A stretch of 64,000 nucleotides of DNA from an uncultured Sphingomonadaceae bacterium (GCA_947496865.1 CANMEE010000001.1:124001-188000), one strand, 5' to 3'. Shown: positions 7,473 through 16,263, counted from the stretch's first letter. The notes: a model not told the origin generated them from the letters alone. Numbers and translations are program-made.

Positions 7473-8768
7473 TTGAGTATTTCGGAAGACTTTAAAGGGT
7501 TTTTATCAAATCTAGCAATTGATAACGCTGCCACAATTTCCCTACGATATGGCGAAATCACAGCAGCGTTAAACAAAAACTTCCGAGATACCGATTCAAA
7601 ATCAGCCAACAATTTACAGGTAGGGTCGTATGGCCGCGGCACCGCGATCAAGGGCATCTCTGATCTTGATATGCTGTATATAATGCCGACAACTAAGTGG
7701 GATGATTATAAGGACGGAGGTCAGTATAAGCTTCTCAAGGCCACAGCGGATGCGATCTCAGCACGTTACCCAAATACGACGGTAAAAGTGGATCGCCTCG
7801 TTGTTCGGGTCTTATATACGAAGTTTCATATCGAGGTTCAGCCGGTTTTTGAACAGGATGACGGCAGTTTCAAATATCCCGATAGCTACGATGATGGAAG
7901 TTGGAAGGTAACAAAACCACGCGAAGAAATTGCTGCAATGTCGGAGTTTGACTCCGACAAAAACAAAAACCTTCGTCGTCTCTGCAAAATGGCTCGATCT
8001 TGGAAAAACAAACATGGGGTGGGCATGGGAGGCTTGCTGATCGACACATTGGCTTACAACTTCCTCAATTCCACATCCAAATACGACGATAAAAGCTACC
8101 TTTATTACGACCTCATGAGCCGTGATTTTTTCGAGTATCTCAAAGACTTGCCAGATCAAAAATATTATCTTGCTCTTGGCAGCGGACAGCAAGTGAAGGT
8201 GAAAAAGAAGTTTCAAAAGAAGGCCAAGAAGGCCCATGGCTTGAGTGTCAAAGCAATAGCGGCAGAAGGCACTTCAACACAAAATAGCAAATGGAAGAAA
8301 GTCTTTGGCCGCCCGTTTCCTTCCGGAAAAGAGGAAGAATTGACGAAAGCTTTCGTGGCCGAAGACGGCACGCAGGCTCAAAACACAGAAGAGTTTTTTG
8401 AAGACCACTTCGCATATGACATCCGTTTCGACATCAAGATTGATTGTGAGGTCACTCAAGATGGATTCAGGCCATTTTTTCTAATTGATGCGTTGGCTCA
8501 AAAATATCGTCTCAGGCATAAGAAGTCGCTTCGGTTTTTCATAAGCAGTCACAATGTTCAGGGCGACTTCACCATGTTTTGGAAAGTGCGTAATCGCGGC
8601 CCTAAAGCAATTCAGAAAGACTGCATCAGAGGGCAGTTGATACCAGACGATGGAAAGCTTAGTCGAACCGAAACCTCGAGTTTTTACGGAGATCACATTG
8701 TTGAATGTGCGGTAATCCAAAATGGTGTAGTAGTTGCGACTGATCGAATAATTGTACCCATCGAATAG
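7473..8768 (+). CDS. CBASS CD-NTase (SMODS nucleotidyltransferase with AGS-C sensor)
   Basis: 431-aa cGAS/DncV-like nucleotidyltransferase that would make a cyclic oligonucleotide when phage is sensed. The catalytic core has GSYGRGT (51-57) followed by SDLDM with D64 and D66, and a third acidic residue E121 in FHIEVQP. The C-terminal part (about 315-431) matches the AGS-C adenylyl/guanylyl cyclase-SMODS sensor domain: FWKVRNRGPKA, CIRGQL, and a final HIVECAVIQNGVVVATDR. The start is TTG 7473, since no ATG or GTG lies near; GGGGGT lies 13 bp upstream. The SLATT effector gene follows after 8 bp. No Cap2/Cap3 or HORMA/TRIP13 genes were found, so this is a two-gene type I arrangement. Confidence 0.88.
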   Translation: MSISEDFKGFLSNLAIDNAATISLRYGEITAALNKNFRDTDSKSANNLQVGSYGRGTAIKGISDLDMLYIMPTTKWDDYKDGGQYKLLKATADAISARYPNTTVKVDRLVVRVLYTKFHIEVQPVFEQDDGSFKYPDSYDDGSWKVTKPREEIAAMSEFDSDKNKNLRRLCKMARSWKNKHGVGMGGLLIDTLAYNFLNSTSKYDDKSYLYYDLMSRDFFEYLKDLPDQKYYLALGSGQQVKVKKKFQKKAKKAHGLSVKAIAAEGTSTQNSKWKKVFGRPFPSGKEEELTKAFVAEDGTQAQNTEEFFEDHFAYDIRFDIKIDCEVTQDGFRPFFLIDALAQKYRLRHKKSLRFFISSHNVQGDFTMFWKVRNRGPKAIQKDCIRGQLIPDDGKLSRTETSSFYGDHIVECAVIQNGVVVATDRIIVPIE

Positions 8769-8776
8769 GTAACCAA

Positions 8777-9361
8777 ATGGACAAAGATAACCTCCTCAAG
8801 TCAATAGCAGATACTGGGTACAATGTTGGATTTGGTGCGAAAAAGCATTTCGCGACCTACGACATCGTTGAGAAAGTTCCCGGTTGGATTGGCTTTATAT
8901 CGATGGCTTTCGGCATATATGCGTTGGTATTTGATCACTTGAACGAAAAATGGCTCGCGGCAACGCTCATCGTTTTTGGCATCGTCGGCCTGTATATATA
9001 TTTCTACGACACCGAGAAAATGAAGTACGATGAAGAGGGCAGAAAATTGACTCAGTTGTTCAATCAGCTGCGCGATTTATATCGGTCAACTCAATCGGCA
9101 ACAGATCAACAGCTTCCTGCGATAAAACAAAATCTGACCAAAATTGAAGAAGAATATTATACAATCGGGATAAGCAAACAAATCTTATTCAGTGACTGGT
9201 ACGCTCACTATAAGTTTTTCTGGCAACATCAGATCGATTGGATTGACGAACAAAAAAACTTTAGGTTTTGGCGAGATAAAGTGCCTTTGACATTAAGCTT
9301 GGTGTTGATTGGAACATTGGTCTCATGCATCGTCATTGCCATCCGTGAGGCTTTTTTCTGA
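8777..9361 (+). CDS. SLATT-family membrane effector of the CBASS pair
   Basis: 194 aa, a membrane protein of the SMODS/SLOG-associating two-transmembrane (SLATT) type. Two closely spaced helices (about 35-55 and 58-78) are followed by a charged cytoplasmic helical region (80-160) and a third hydrophobic helix at the C-terminus (about 169-190). In known systems such effectors are thought to be triggered by the cyclic nucleotide to disrupt the inner membrane. ATG 8777 has AGGTAA upstream. The assignment uses topology plus the immediate CD-NTase neighbour; the exact SLATT subfamily is not determined. Confidence 0.75.
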   Translation: MDKDNLLKSIADTGYNVGFGAKKHFATYDIVEKVPGWIGFISMAFGIYALVFDHLNEKWLAATLIVFGIVGLYIYFYDTEKMKYDEEGRKLTQLFNQLRDLYRSTQSATDQQLPAIKQNLTKIEEEYYTIGISKQILFSDWYAHYKFFWQHQIDWIDEQKNFRFWRDKVPLTLSLVLIGTLVSCIVIAIREAFF

Positions 9362-9387
9362 CTTATGAAACTATAGGGAATTTTGTT

Positions 9388-9470
9388 TGGTGCAAAAACC
9401 ATAGTTTATGCACCAGTCTTCCCTGCCCCACAAAGCCACACTTTATTGTGGTGCAAATATCCGGTGCATA
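9388..9470. promoter_or_regulatory. Resolvase res-like site (inverted repeats)
   Basis: Between the SLATT gene and the resolvase. TGGTGCA (9388-9394) pairs with TGCACCA (9409-9415). CCACAA (9428-9433) pairs with TTGTGG (9446-9451). A further TGGTGCA (9449-9455) and GGTGCATA (9463-9470) follow. Repeated half-sites just upstream of a serine resolvase gene are typical of a res site, which would also let the protein repress its own promoter. Confidence 0.55.
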
Positions 9471-9489
9471 AATGTAGTACAATATCGCT

Positions 9490-10035
9490 ATGAAAATCGG
9501 TTACGCCAGGGTCTCAACATCTGATCAAAATCTCGATCGGCAAATCGCTGCGCTCCGGAGCGAGCAATGCGAAAAACTGTTTAGGGAAAAAGCTACCGGC
9601 AAAACCACCAAAGGACGTCCGGAGCTTGAAAAGGCTATTGATGCCCTCGGCACCGATGACATGTTCGTAATTGCTGAATGGGATCGTGTCACGCGATCGA
9701 TGAATGACGGCATAAATATCATTCAACGGATTGCTGATCGTGGTGCTGTTATCAAGGTGCTCGATCGCCCCTGGCTCGATCTAACAACACCGATGGGGAA
9801 AGGCATTCTCGCTTTTCTCTCTGCCCTGGCTGAAGATGAGCGCGAACGTATCACCCGGCGCGCCAAGCAAGGTTTGCAACAAGCAAAAGCCAACGGCGTT
9901 CAGCTCGGCCGTAAACCGAAACTATCAGAGCACCAGCAAGCGGTAGCCAGGCAAAGATTAGCTGGCGGTGAAAGCGCCCGATCGATCGCAAAAGATATGG
10001 GCGTGTCCCACACGACTATTTCACGCCTGATCTAA
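9490..10035 (+). CDS. Serine recombinase (Tn3-type resolvase/invertase)
   Basis: 181 aa. The catalytic domain opens MKIGYARVS with nucleophile S9 and R7. A conserved DR..R (WDRVTRS) and an E-helix (LAEDERERITRRA) follow, then a C-terminal helix-turn-helix (about 145-180, ARQRLAGGESARSIAKDMGVSHTTISRLI). It is full length for a resolvase. It probably resolves plasmid multimers at the adjacent inverted-repeat cluster. No transposase accompanies it, so there is no sign of an intact Tn3 transposon. Confidence 0.92.
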   Translation: MKIGYARVSTSDQNLDRQIAALRSEQCEKLFREKATGKTTKGRPELEKAIDALGTDDMFVIAEWDRVTRSMNDGINIIQRIADRGAVIKVLDRPWLDLTTPMGKGILAFLSALAEDERERITRRAKQGLQQAKANGVQLGRKPKLSEHQQAVARQRLAGGESARSIAKDMGVSHTTISRLI

Positions 10036-10096
10036 CAATAGTTCAGACTGGCTTATTCCAATTATCTAATCCATACCTCAATTGGGGGGCTTGGGG

Positions 10097-11044
10097 ATGG
10101 GACGAACTATAGAACGTAATCTCGCGATGATATTGCTAATTTTAGCAGCCTTATTGTTTGTGATGAGCTGGTTGAAATTTGTAAGTCCATACGAGTACGT
10201 CAGCACTCCCGGCGAATGGGAAAAAGGTGAAATGGGCACCTTTGATGAAAGTTGGCAAACTGAGCTGCCGGCTTATCAGCCAGTCAAACTAGTTTTTGAA
10301 TATTATGCATACGCCGATAAAGGTATGTTGCTAACCTATGAAGCTGAAGGTGGCGAAGAGAGCGTCCAGATAGAAACTGGCTTTTCAGCAAAATTGACAC
10401 CGTACAGCTACGGCCAAGCGCAGCCGGTAGAATTGGCTGCTCTCTCCTCCGCCAACGATAGACGGGGTGAGGTACATATGACTATCACCAGCAAAACCAA
10501 CCAAAGGTTCAGGACAGCCGTAAAGTGGGACAAGACTGCTGGTACTCGCCCGGAGGATAGAGCCTTCGGTCACCTAAAAAATCTCTGCTGGCCGACGAAT
10601 TATAATTGCCTCGAACCGATAACATCGATCGCGCTACCCAAAACGGCCGCAATGATTGAGGCCTCTGCCAAAACCGGATTTTACTGGGCCGGTGGAATGG
10701 TTGCGGTAGCGATCGTATTGCTCATAGGAATAGCCAAGGTGATAGCGCTGGTGTTTCCCTCCGGAGCGGTGCGCCGCGTCCGCTCTGGCCTCAATACCGA
10801 CAACAAGTACAAAAAAACAGCTAGCAATCCCCTCTCGCGCGCCGTGGACATAGAGGAATTGGACACGATGTTAGAAGAGGCGCGGGCCGAAAAGAGCCGG
10901 ATTGATGTCATAGAACGAAAAAACCGCACCGCTGCCGAAGAGGAAGCCGATGCTTTAAAAGAGTATGGGGCACAGATCGAAAAAACAAAGGAAGCAGAAG
11001 CAAAACTGGATGAAATCCAGAAACGAAACAGGAAAACACCATGA
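10097..11044 (+). CDS. Unknown membrane protein with coiled-coil tail
   Basis: 315 aa from ATG 10097, which has GGGGGG 7 bp upstream; a TTG at 10082 is the alternative. An N-terminal membrane helix (about 10-28) is followed by a soluble, probably periplasmic region of about 150 residues, then a second membrane helix (around 195-220). A highly charged Glu/Lys/Ala coiled-coil tail follows. It overlaps the next membrane gene by 4 bp (ATGA), so the two proteins probably act together. No family was recognised. Its position opposite the VirD4-like ATPase suggests a DNA-transfer-associated membrane pair, as inference only. Confidence 0.7.
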   Translation: MGRTIERNLAMILLILAALLFVMSWLKFVSPYEYVSTPGEWEKGEMGTFDESWQTELPAYQPVKLVFEYYAYADKGMLLTYEAEGGEESVQIETGFSAKLTPYSYGQAQPVELAALSSANDRRGEVHMTITSKTNQRFRTAVKWDKTAGTRPEDRAFGHLKNLCWPTNYNCLEPITSIALPKTAAMIEASAKTGFYWAGGMVAVAIVLLIGIAKVIALVFPSGAVRRVRSGLNTDNKYKKTASNPLSRAVDIEELDTMLEEARAEKSRIDVIERKNRTAAEEEADALKEYGAQIEKTKEAEAKLDEIQKRNRKTP

Positions 11045-11583
11045 TAGAAATGTTAAAAAGGTTTGTCCCACTAGCTACAAAAGTGACTGCTGTTTTGTGT
11101 GTGGCGTGCGCCTGCCCTAGCCTCGTGGAATGGATGCAATCTGAAGGAGAAAATTATCATATTTTGCTTCAAATATTGATGTTTCCATTCATGATAATTG
11201 CACTGATTTTATCGATCTTCGTGACGTTCTATTTGTATATTGTGTACACCTTCCTCCCTTGGCTCGGTGACAAAAACAATCTCGGTTCGGTGGAAGGCGA
11301 CGTTGCAATAAATCACTTCTGGTTTTGGTTAGTGATAACGGTTGTGTTGTTGGTGCTACGTAAGCCAGGCCGGCTTCAATCGATCATTACACATGTGGTG
11401 GCCATGTTCTCGGCTAAACAGCAAGAGTACACCGAGGCGATCGTAAATGATCTACCGATAATGGACAGCGAACAAGAAAAAGAACGGGAACGGGTTAGAA
11501 AAGCAAAGGAGCTGGAAAATCTGTTGGCTGACAACAAGATTCGGGAAAAACAGCTTAACGATCGCCAAGATCCGGAAGCATAG
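11041..11583 (+). CDS. Unknown multi-pass membrane protein, partner of the preceding gene
   Basis: 180 aa. Hydrophobic stretches at about 10-30, 40-72 and 93-110 suggest three membrane passes. The last 45 residues form a charged coiled coil (EQEKERERVRKAKELENLL). It is translationally coupled to the preceding gene through ATGA. It ends 2 bp before the stop of the convergent VirD4-like ATPase gene, leaving no room for a separate terminator. Function unknown; the shared charged coiled-coil tails suggest a heteromeric membrane complex. Confidence 0.7.
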   Translation: MIEMLKRFVPLATKVTAVLCVACACPSLVEWMQSEGENYHILLQILMFPFMIIALILSIFVTFYLYIVYTFLPWLGDKNNLGSVEGDVAINHFWFWLVITVVLLVLRKPGRLQSIITHVVAMFSAKQQEYTEAIVNDLPIMDSEQEKERERVRKAKELENLLADNKIREKQLNDRQDPEA

Positions 11584-11585
11584 AT

Positions 11586-13265
11586 CTACCGCTCCTGAAA
11601 AAAATCATCTTCGTCGAGATCCTTACCTCCATCGTCACCGAGTAGGCGTTTCCGGCGTTTGGTAACTTCTATTTCAACATCAGCTACCGTATTGGCGGTT
11701 TTCTCACGCTTACCGATTGTCGCGTAAAAGTCTTTATTTTGCTCCTGGGTGGGGCGAGCCGGCGAGACATCGGCCGTAGCAAATTGGTGTGCCTCTCGAT
11801 CGTCAGCTCGATACGCAAACGCTTGGCGTTTCTTCAGTAATCTAATCTGCACCGCCCCTTCGTGCTTCAGCTCGTCGAGCGAGTACACACCGCCAGGCAT
11901 ATCTTGAAGGATTGGGACTAAAGCCTCGTGCATGGAACTAGAACGCATTGACGATTGGCCGCTACTATAGCCCTCACTTTCGCCGCTACTCTCACTCTCG
12001 ATATTTACCGGTATGGCTCCCGTTGCATCTGCCAAACTCAAACCCAGACCGACCCCAGATACCATGCCTGTAGACTGACCAGAAAACTCCCCTTCCGCTG
12101 CTCCTTCAGCTCTCAACCATTCTCGGCTGTAGCCGATGACTGTTGGTTTTATCAAAACCTCCTTCGGCCGCTCCAAGTCGTATGTCTTGCCGAAAAGCAA
12201 ATCAGCTACCTCGCCGGTGGTGTCGGCATCATCTTGCAGAAAGACAATTTTTGATTGTGCACCACCCATCACACCGTTGCGGATAAGATCGTCGCGGCGG
12301 CTGCCGAGCTGCGATAGGCGCTGGTGACTAAGAGTGTAATGCAAACCAAACTTGGCTGTTTGATCCAGGCCCTTCACAACCGTTTCATTGAGATAATCAC
12401 CACACTCGTCAATGTAGCAATAGAACGGCCGCGTTTTCGCTCGCTCGATGTCCCGGCATTGTGCGGCATGGAAAAGATCAGCCGTTATAAGCGCGCCCAC
12501 AGTTTGCGCCACACTAGGCGGAACCCTGCCCCTATGGGCTAGATTAACCAGGACTATATGACCCTTATCCATACAAGTTTGAAAATCAATTACATGCTCT
12601 GTTTGGGCCATCATCGACGCCACCCCAGGACTACGAGTTAGGTCAAAAAGACGGTTATTGACCGCCTGAAAAGAGTTCACAAAATCAGTGGTTTTTAGGC
12701 CATCCATCGCCATCCAACTATCAATGAGTGCTTGGTCGCCGGTGGCTTCTACCAAGCGCTGTCTGATCGGTTTGTATTGCAGCTCCGTTAGCAATGAAGC
12801 TTCCTGAAGGCTGAGTTGGTGATACGCCAATGTAGTGAAAACCATCTTCAACAGCCTGGCCAGGGTCTTTTGGCCGGTGCTCTCGGTGTCTTCCCACACT
12901 TTCTGACAACCTTCGATCATCGCGCCTACGCGAGCATCAACAAAACGATCGTTGCGAGAAAGAGGATTAAAACCTACCGACCATTTCCCACTAGCCGGAT
13001 TGATCAAATGAATACGCCGACGATGTTGCATGTCGTTGGCGGCACACCAATCGACCATGTTGCGGTATAGCTCGCCGTGTGGATCGATCACACAGACGCC
13101 GTCACCGCGCTCTATGTCCTGGCGTATCAAATGCTCAAGAAAGTAGCTCTTACCCTGCCTAGACAGTCCTATGACATGTGTGTGGACGTCTCGGGCTTCT
13201 TTTGAGAGTGTTAACGGCCCCTCAATCCCCTGCCCTAGATGAACATCGCCTGGGGCGCTCATCAT
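11586..13265 (-). CDS. VirD4/TraD-like DNA-transfer ATPase
   Basis: 559-aa P-loop ATPase of the VirD4/TraG/FtsK-HerA class. Walker A is GLSRQGKS (33-40), the strand after it is VCVIDPHGELY, and Walker B is YCYIDECGDY with D286-E287. A QRLSQLG segment follows, typical of the TraD/TraM-recognition family. No N-terminal membrane helices are present, unlike classical coupling proteins. A Ser/Gly-rich stretch (about 385-455) and a basic C-terminal region follow. It probably handles DNA during mobilisation or replication of the element. It overlaps the upstream coiled-coil gene by 4 bp. Confidence 0.82.
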   Translation of the reverse strand: MMSAPGDVHLGQGIEGPLTLSKEARDVHTHVIGLSRQGKSYFLEHLIRQDIERGDGVCVIDPHGELYRNMVDWCAANDMQHRRRIHLINPASGKWSVGFNPLSRNDRFVDARVGAMIEGCQKVWEDTESTGQKTLARLLKMVFTTLAYHQLSLQEASLLTELQYKPIRQRLVEATGDQALIDSWMAMDGLKTTDFVNSFQAVNNRLFDLTRSPGVASMMAQTEHVIDFQTCMDKGHIVLVNLAHRGRVPPSVAQTVGALITADLFHAAQCRDIERAKTRPFYCYIDECGDYLNETVVKGLDQTAKFGLHYTLSHQRLSQLGSRRDDLIRNGVMGGAQSKIVFLQDDADTTGEVADLLFGKTYDLERPKEVLIKPTVIGYSREWLRAEGAAEGEFSGQSTGMVSGVGLGLSLADATGAIPVNIESESSGESEGYSSGQSSMRSSSMHEALVPILQDMPGGVYSLDELKHEGAVQIRLLKKRQAFAYRADDREAHQFATADVSPARPTQEQNKDFYATIGKREKTANTVADVEIEVTKRRKRLLGDDGGKDLDEDDFFQER

Positions 13266-13927
13266 TCTCCATCCAGTTCCCGGATTTTTTGATCGATCTC
13301 TGCCATCCCTCGCTTGAGTTCAGCAACCTTCGCTTCTAGAATACGCCGATTTCCTTCAGCTTCTTCGTCTTCATCATCGAGCAGTAATTTTTTAATTTCA
13401 GCGATCGCGGCCGCAATTTCAGTTTCCAGTTTTGCTTTTGCGGCTAGTAGCTTCTTCCGCTCTTCTTCAGGATCGAGATTATCCAGCGCATCAATTTTCC
13501 TTTGAAGCCCTTTAGCTTTCAAATCCGCCTCTAGTTTAGAGGCATTTGCTATCGCCGCCCTAGCTTCAAAATCACCCACTATTTGTTTGGTTTCCGCCTT
13601 CGCTCTTTCGACGCGAGTAGTGGTTTCTTCAAATTCCGCTTCTGTTTTTCCGCGCTCTAATTGAGCTTCCCGCTCAATATTCTCAGGAGTATTGCGAAGC
13701 ACTGCTTTTTGATACTCAACACTTCCATCTTGGAACTGCTTTCCTAGATTGGTTGCCTGCACATGCTGTGCCGCCAAACGATTTGCTGCTGCTGCTGTTT
13801 TTGACGCGGCATCATAATTGATTTCGTCGATCTTGTTGCTCAGCCAGTTTTTGGGTGGTTTCCCATCAACCACCATCGGTGGCGAATTATCGTTCATTCG
13901 CACGGGTTTTTGCTTTTTATCAGTCAA
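13262..13927 (-). CDS. Long coiled-coil protein coupled to the ATPase
   Basis: 221 aa, almost wholly helical. After an N-terminal polar segment, heptad-like Ala/Glu/Lys/Leu runs cover about 75-221, and an acidic DDEDEE patch lies near 185. No membrane helix or catalytic motif is visible. Its stop overlaps the ATPase start (ATGA), so both are made together, and it may be an adaptor or oligomerisation partner for that ATPase. Family not recognised. Confidence 0.7.
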   Translation of the reverse strand: MTDKKQKPVRMNDNSPPMVVDGKPPKNWLSNKIDEINYDAASKTAAAANRLAAQHVQATNLGKQFQDGSVEYQKAVLRNTPENIEREAQLERGKTEAEFEETTTRVERAKAETKQIVGDFEARAAIANASKLEADLKAKGLQRKIDALDNLDPEEERKKLLAAKAKLETEIAAAIAEIKKLLLDDEDEEAEGNRRILEAKVAELKRGMAEIDQKIRELDGE

Positions 13928-14069
13928 GGTAATCCCTCCCTTTCCTGTACAGTATTGAGAACTGCCAAAATTTGCAATATTTGGTTTTTTATGTTATAAA
14001 CCAGTTGGTTAATCCTGTCGGTTATTTGGCTCGCGATCATCGTTAGCCAAAAACCAACGGGAGAATGAC

Positions 14070-14483
14070 ATGTCCTTTTTAGAAACATTAGTAGGCACAC
14101 TAAACCGCCAACCATCAAATACAGTTGGTGCATTTCAAGGCTTTGACGTCCTCAATGAAATCGATAAACATCAAAGTCTTCGGCACCAGCGGCATCTCAA
14201 TATGCAACCCCTTGTTACTGAAGCCACCGAATACTGGTGCGCGCAGTTGGCAGGGTTAGCTGATCGACACGCTGCTGCCATTAGCAACACGATGCAAGAA
14301 TCGATGACGTTAGATGAGGATATTTTGCAGTCAAAACTTAAGGAGCAAAAGCGAAAAATTCGCATCGCTCACAGCCTTTTGCTGCAACACAGCGACACTC
14401 GCTGGAGCGAAACAGTTACTGATGAAGCACTGCAAAATTTGCAGCATTATCCTCACGCGTTCCGAAAGGCAGCTAAGGTGTAA
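14070..14483 (+). CDS. Unknown small protein
   Basis: 137 aa, helical and charged, with no membrane segment. ATG 14070 has GGGAGAA 4 bp upstream, a clear ribosome site. A rho-independent terminator follows 18 bp after the stop, so it is a single-gene transcript. It is divergent from the coiled-coil gene across a 142-bp AT-rich gap. Function unknown; it is the last backbone gene before the efflux module. Confidence 0.65.
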   Translation: MSFLETLVGTLNRQPSNTVGAFQGFDVLNEIDKHQSLRHQRHLNMQPLVTEATEYWCAQLAGLADRHAAAISNTMQESMTLDEDILQSKLKEQKRKIRIAHSLLLQHSDTRWSETVTDEALQNLQHYPHAFRKAAKV

Positions 14484-14500
14484 CCAACTAAGAAAAAATC

Positions 14501-14531
14501 AGCCCGGTACCAATATGTATCGGGCTTTTTC
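14501..14531 (+). terminator. Rho-independent terminator
   Basis: Stem AGCCCGGTAC (14501-14510) with GTATCGGGCT (14517-14526), one G-T pair, loop CAATAT, then a run of five T. It closes the 14070 transcript. Confidence 0.85.
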
Positions 14532-14540
14532 TATACGCAG

Positions 14541-14590
14541 ATAGCGGACACTAGCGTTGTGACCGCTTTATCCCGAAAGCGGACACTAGC
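14541..14590 (+). repeat. 50-bp direct repeat, left copy; rest of the gap to 14819
   Basis: The segment opening ATAGCGGACACTAGCGTTGT and continuing to 14590 matches 21095-21144 with only about eight differences. The shared part includes TAGCGTTGTGACCGC and TATCCCGAAAGC. The two copies are in the same orientation and flank the MarR-RND module. The rest of the gap to 14819 holds a related inverted unit (GGGCGCAAAAGCAGGCACTAG with flanks, about 14640-14670) and no credible gene. Confidence 0.75.
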
Positions 14591-14819
14591 TTAGGTCGGT
14601 TTTAACAACAGCAACTGGGCCGTTTGCAGCCAGTCTGGTTCTGCCCGTTTTGGGCGCAAAAGCAGGCACTAGCCCGCAAATAAAACAAGACGCCGATTGC
14701 ACCAACTGCCGACATTTGCATAAAGAAAGGAGCGAGTGGCCCCAGCCACTCGCTCCAGCTAATCCAACTGATCCTGATTCAACGGGAGGAAGTACCAGGT
14801 TCATTTGGATTTTCGCGGT

Positions 14820-15302
14820 CTAAAGCGCGCAACTGCCCCTTAGATTGCCAACCATTTTTTCCATCGCGGTTCTGATGATTGCCACATCTGCGTCAGAAAC
14901 ATCCTTTAACATTATCTCATAAACGGCGTTAGCTTCTCTCCGAAGTTCCGGAATAATACTGACTGCCTTTGGACGCAGAAATATCCGCCAGACACGCCGG
15001 TCACCTTCTGCGGGCCGACGTTCGACAAACTCTAGCTTTTCAAGATGATCAATTGCCAATCCGATCGTAGCTCTCTCCAATTCAAGGCAGTTTGCCAACT
15101 CGGTTTGCGTCATTCCCTCGGTCTTGATCAGATATGCCAATGTTCTCCACTGCGTGCGGGACAAGCCAAACTGGACAATCGATGCATCGAATGCCTTGCG
15201 CAGAACTCGCGGCACTTCCTCAAGCAAAAACGCAAATTCATCGGCCTCATTGAGGAAGCCATCTTGCGCGTCGGAACTCATTGTAGCTGTTTCGGTTGTC
15301 AT
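14820..15302 (-). CDS. MarR-family regulator
   Basis: 160 aa with the standard MarR fold. The winged helix lies at about 50-115: GLSRTQWRTLAYLIKTEGMTQTELANCLELERATIGLAIDHLEK, then the wing RRPAEGDRRVWRIFL with the conserved D-R-R. Flanking helices serve dimerisation. It is divergent from the hydrolase-thioesterase-RND operon with 70 bp between, so it most likely represses that operon and itself and responds to a lipophilic or phenolic ligand. The ligand is not deducible. Confidence 0.92.
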   Translation of the reverse strand: MTTETATMSSDAQDGFLNEADEFAFLLEEVPRVLRKAFDASIVQFGLSRTQWRTLAYLIKTEGMTQTELANCLELERATIGLAIDHLEKLEFVERRPAEGDRRVWRIFLRPKAVSIIPELRREANAVYEIMLKDVSDADVAIIRTAMEKMVGNLRGSCAL

Positions 15303-15372
15303 GATAACGGCTATACCGTAAATTCAATATAATATAAAGCTCTTTACTGTTTATCTTTTTACAGCCTATAAA
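15303..15372. promoter_or_regulatory. Divergent promoter region, MarR / efflux operon
   Basis: A very AT-rich 70-bp gap between the divergent starts. It contains the inverted pair GTAAA (about 15319) and TTTAC (about 15344), plus TATAATATAAAG in between. This is the natural place for the MarR operator and both promoters. The precise site is not established. Confidence 0.45.
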
Positions 15373-16263
15373 ATGAGAATGAATCGTGAAAATATCTCTT
15401 TAGCAGGCCATAACGGCTTGCAGATTTCGGCAAGCCGGTCTGGGCCGAAAAACGGATTTCCGGTCATGCTCGCACATGGTGGCGGCCAAACCCGCCACGC
15501 GTGGACGAAAGTGCTTGGTGAACTGGCAGAGGCCGGTTACCGCGCCACAGCCATCGATATGCGCGGTCATGGGGACAGCGAATGGGCATCAGATGGCGCA
15601 TATGATATGTGCGATTTTGCTCTTGATCTAATCGCCGTTTCTTCCCAACTCGATAGTCCTCCAGCGTTGGTAGGAGCATCGCTGGGTGGAATAGCGGGAA
15701 TGATCGCTGCTGGGGAGTTGGCCCCTGCAAGTTTTACGTCGCTAACACTGGTTGATATTGCGCCGAAGATGGAAGCTGTCGGGGTATCAAGAGTTGTTGG
15801 GTTCATGCAGGCTCATATGAAGGATGGATTCTCTTCTCCGGAAGAAGCAGCCAAAATTATCGCGGAGTACATGCCACACCGAGAGAAGCGCAAAGATACT
15901 GGTGGGCTTGATCGATATTTACGTAAACGAGACGATGGGCGATATTATTGGCATTGGGATCCCAATTTTATTCATCATGTGACGCGGACGCGTGACAACG
16001 CCAGCGATGCAGAGGACAATGGGTTTGCCAGACTAAGTGCCGCCGCTGCGAAGCTGAAACTCCCTGTTCATCTCATACGCGGAGGTTCCAGCGATATGGT
16101 CTCGGAAGAGGCTGTAGCTCATTTCCAGGCCTTGGTTCCCGAAGCGATTTTTACCGACATTGCAGATGCTAGTCACATGGTCGTCGGTGACCGCAACGAC
16201 GCATTTTGCTCGGCGATCGTCTCCTTCTTGAATTCTACCCATAAGAGCGGTGCCACAACATGA
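15373..16263 (+). CDS. Alpha/beta hydrolase
   Basis: 296-aa soluble alpha/beta-fold hydrolase. The oxyanion strand motif is HGGG (35-38). The nucleophile elbow GASLGG has S103, and a late ASHMVVGDR gives the catalytic histidine. The acid is probably the Asp in IRGGSSDMV. This is close to esterase, lactonase and ring-cleavage hydrolase families. It is first in the operon with a hotdog thioesterase and an RND pump, and they overlap (ATGA at 16260). The context suggests degradation or detoxification of a lipophilic ester or acyl compound whose acid is exported. The substrate is unknown. Confidence 0.85.
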   Translation: MRMNRENISLAGHNGLQISASRSGPKNGFPVMLAHGGGQTRHAWTKVLGELAEAGYRATAIDMRGHGDSEWASDGAYDMCDFALDLIAVSSQLDSPPALVGASLGGIAGMIAAGELAPASFTSLTLVDIAPKMEAVGVSRVVGFMQAHMKDGFSSPEEAAKIIAEYMPHREKRKDTGGLDRYLRKRDDGRYYWHWDPNFIHHVTRTRDNASDAEDNGFARLSAAAAKLKLPVHLIRGGSSDMVSEEAVAHFQALVPEAIFTDIADASHMVVGDRNDAFCSAIVSFLNSTHKSGATT

